64,000 nt of DNA from NCBI RefSeq assembly GCF_014042165.1, contig NZ_JACDZE010000001.1:704595-768594 (forward strand), written 5' to 3'. The notes beneath the pieces are model-generated. The model was not told the DNA's origin. It saw only the letters and a program-made list of their open reading frames with translations, and did not search any database. Source of the DNA: Moheibacter lacus. GTDB taxonomy: Bacteria > Bacteroidota > Bacteroidia > Flavobacteriales > Weeksellaceae. This document shows positions 62,469 through 64,000 of this stretch, in pieces. The position numbers and the translations under genes were made by a program. Numbering within the stretch: the first letter of the stretch is position 1; each line of letters starts with the position of its first letter.

Positions 62469-62683
62469 TTTACTTGCTTTAATTGTTTTAACACCAAATA
62501 AAGAGAAGCGCCCAATCCAATTAAGCTTCCGAGTGCAGTGAAATAGCTTTTCTCGGTTTCGAAATGCCCATCTGCCCATTTACCGATCCAGACAAACACA
62601 AAAATCACTGCCATCATCTGAAAACCTAAACTCGTCAGGTGCACGTATTTATTAACAGATTTGTTTTTAGGTTCTTCTGCCAT
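62465..62683 (-). CDS. AtpZ/AtpI family protein
   Basis: Two-helix membrane protein of 72 residues: VHLTSLGFQMMAVIFVFVWIGKWADGHFETEKSYFTALGSLIGLGASLYLVLKQL is the AtpZ pattern. It is the first gene of the atp operon; its stop overlaps the start of the next gene as ATGA. Family members form a magnesium/calcium channel with AtpI and assist ATP synthase assembly. Confidence 0.88.
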   Translation of the reverse strand: MAEEPKNKSVNKYVHLTSLGFQMMAVIFVFVWIGKWADGHFETEKSYFTALGSLIGLGASLYLVLKQLKQVK

Positions 62684-62691
62684 AGGATTTG

Positions 62692-62699
62692 TAACTTTG
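62692..62699 (+). promoter_or_regulatory. -7 box TAACTTTG for dusB
   Basis: Exact TAnnTTTG match 13 bases before the TTG start of dusB. Confidence 0.55.
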
Positions 62700-62712
62700 C
62701 AAAAAATTAGAT

Positions 62713-63702
62713 TTGGTAAAGATAGGAAACATAAGCTTACCGGAATTCCCTTTGTTGCTTGCGCCGATGGAAGATGTGAGCGATCCGCCGTTTCGCCGAT
62801 TGTGCAAAATGCATGGTGCAGATTTGATGTATTCGGAATTCATTTCGTCCGAAGGACTGATCAGAGATGCAATCAAAAGCCGGATGAAATTGGATATTTT
62901 TGATTATGAACGTCCTGTTGGGATTCAAATTTTCGGTGGCGATGAGGAAGCTATGGCGATGTCTGCCAAAATCGTGGAAACCGTTCAACCTGATTTGGTA
63001 GATATTAATTTTGGATGTCCTGTAAAAAAAGTCGTTTGTAAAGGTGCGGGAGCTGGCGTTTTAAAAGACATCGATTTGATGGTCAGATTGACCAAAGCCG
63101 TTATCGAAAGCACACATCTCCCGGTTACCGTAAAAACCCGATTGGGCTGGGATACAGATTCCATCAATATCCAAGAAGTGGCGGAAAGACTGCAAGAAGT
63201 CGGGATCAAAGCTTTATCGATTCATGGTCGCACGCGTTCTCAAATGTACAAAGGCGAAGCCGACTGGACAGAAATCGCCAAAGTAAAAGCCAATCCGAAC
63301 ATCGAAATTCCGATTTTCGGGAATGGCGACATCGATTCTCCTGAAAAAGCAGTTGCTTACAAAGCTGAATATGGCGTGGATGGCGTGATGATCGGTCGTG
63401 CTGCAATCGGGAATCCATGGATCTTTAACCAAATCAAACATTATGTAAAAACTGGAGAGCATCTACCAGAACCGACTTTGGCCGAACGTGCTGAAGCCGC
63501 AAAAAGTCATTTGACTTGGGCTTGCGAATGGAAAGGTGAGCGCACCGGAATCCTGGAGACGCGCATGCATTATTCCAATTATTTTAGAGGAATTCCGCAT
63601 TTTAAACCGTATCGTCAACGATTGGTGACTTCAGATGATTTACAGGAGTTGTTTGGAATTTTGGAGGAAGTTTCTTCACAAGTTTTGAGTTTAGAGTCTT
63701 AA
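62713..63702 (+). CDS. dusB: tRNA-dihydrouridine synthase
   Basis: FMN enzyme reducing uridine in the tRNA D loop, 329 residues. Motifs: LAPMEDVSDPPFRRLC, MYSEFISSEGL, DINFGCPVKKVVCKGAGAGVLKD with catalytic Cys, TVKTRLGWD, SIHGRTRSQMYKGEADW and GNGDIDSPEKA, GVMIGRAAIGNPWIF. The start is TTG (MVKIGNISLPEFPLL), as no ATG fits. Divergent from the atp operon. Confidence 0.95.
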   Translation: MVKIGNISLPEFPLLLAPMEDVSDPPFRRLCKMHGADLMYSEFISSEGLIRDAIKSRMKLDIFDYERPVGIQIFGGDEEAMAMSAKIVETVQPDLVDINFGCPVKKVVCKGAGAGVLKDIDLMVRLTKAVIESTHLPVTVKTRLGWDTDSINIQEVAERLQEVGIKALSIHGRTRSQMYKGEADWTEIAKVKANPNIEIPIFGNGDIDSPEKAVAYKAEYGVDGVMIGRAAIGNPWIFNQIKHYVKTGEHLPEPTLAERAEAAKSHLTWACEWKGERTGILETRMHYSNYFRGIPHFKPYRQRLVTSDDLQELFGILEEVSSQVLSLES

Positions 63703-63723
63703 GTTTTGCGTTAAATTAATCAA

Positions 63724-64000
63724 ATGCTTATCCACGAAAAAGAAATCCTCATCACAGAAGAATTCATCGATCAAAATAACCATGTGAACAATGTTCAATT
63801 TGTCCATTGGGTAGAAATGATGGCGGCTGAGCATTGGGATTTATGGAAACACAAAAGCCAATATGCCGAAAATGTTTGGTTTCTGGTCGATCATCATATC
63901 CAATACAAACAACAGGTTTATTTGGGTGAAAACCTTTTAGTCAGAACTTATCCTGAGAATCCGGAAGGAATTCGTCAACCACGGAAAGTTGAATTTTACA
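63724..64000 (+). CDS. Hotdog-fold thioesterase, 3' end outside window
   Basis: First 92 residues are visible: MLIHEKEILITEEFIDQNNH, then VNNVQFVHWVEMMAAEHWDLW and QYKQQVYLGENLLVRTYPENP. The DxNNHVNNxxFVHW pattern is that of the acyl-CoA/acyl-ACP thioesterase (4HBT) family, with Asp/His at the active site. It starts at ATG 21 bases after dusB and continues past the window end. Confidence 0.85.
   Translation, partial: MLIHEKEILITEEFIDQNNHVNNVQFVHWVEMMAAEHWDLWKHKSQYAENVWFLVDHHIQYKQQVYLGENLLVRTYPENPEGIRQPRKVEFY

Noticed and set aside
62469-62579. N-terminal extension of the AtpI-position protein
   Set aside because: It runs inside atpZ in another frame; the ATGA overlap at 62465-62468 is the normal coupled start.

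Overview
The window is a stretch of chromosome from a member of the Bacteroidota, order Flavobacteriales. This rests on: AT-rich DNA with TAnnTTTG-type promoters and almost no Shine-Dalgarno sites; a MurF-Alr fusion; the mutY-ssb-gldD cluster; a panC/panD locus diverging from a glycogen-synthase-like/DUF4270/glmS operon; type IX secretion (T9SS) sorting domains; and an F1Fo-ATP synthase operon without the beta and epsilon genes. The genus cannot be named from sequence alone. Most of the window is housekeeping DNA, with a few accessory spots. No rRNA, CRISPR array, integrase or complete insertion sequence was seen.

Layout. 1-3.2 kb: 3' part of a TonB-dependent receptor plus a DUF4374-type lipoprotein, probably one substrate-uptake operon. 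3.3-9.2 kb: dxs, a DUF3109 protein, a large Bacteroidota-only protein with a nucleoside-phosphorylase-like C-terminus, a His-rich lipoprotein, an S1/P1 nuclease and thymidine kinase. 9.16-9.90 kb: a repeat-bounded cassette carrying a GxxExxY gene, followed by a decayed copy of the tdk 3' end. It runs up to the TTG start of murF-alr and is the most obvious accessory insertion here. 9.9-20.7 kb: murF-alr, recX, a lipoprotein, a thioesterase, thiL, lepA, an omega-amidase-like hydrolase, a PAP2 phosphatase, RNase G, a 30-residue ribosomal-type microprotein and HU. 20.7-24.4 kb: mutY, ssb, gldD, rseP and tRNA-Asn. 24.4-31.3 kb: an orphan contractile tail sheath gene, a very large T9SS-secreted M36 metallopeptidase and an Ig-like lipoprotein. 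31.3-39.8 kb: glmS, DUF4270, a GT5-like protein, panC, panD, a flippase-like membrane protein, radA and a thioesterase. 40.0-43.7 kb: a TPR histidine kinase with its LuxR-type regulator, a tiny secreted protein that is little more than a T9SS-like sorting domain, and a DUF4254 protein. 43.8-48.9 kb: an envelope operon (flippase, sugar nucleotidyltransferase, DUF4292, EnvC-like factor, tatA). 49.2-56.5 kb: gpsA with three poorly known genes, the pabB-pabC-thioesterase operon, a membrane protein, a nitroreductase and a DUF3078 protein. 56.8-62.7 kb: atpZ, an AtpI-position protein, then atpB, E, F, H, A and G. 62.7-64.0 kb: dusB and a truncated thioesterase.

Functional themes are cell-envelope building (murF-alr, EnvC-like factor, Wzx-type flippase, glmS, rseP), secretion (T9SS clients, GldD, TatA), cofactor synthesis (dxs, thiL, panC/panD, pabB/pabC), and DNA/RNA maintenance (mutY, ssb, radA, recX, RNase G, dusB).

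Structure beyond genes: the inverted-repeat cassette between tdk and murF-alr; an imperfect ~165-bp inverted-repeat element upstream of gpsA; a ~100-bp intergenic repeat present twice, each time between convergent genes; a promoter box only 7-8 bases before the start codon in three genes; and a hairpin before the RNase G gene.
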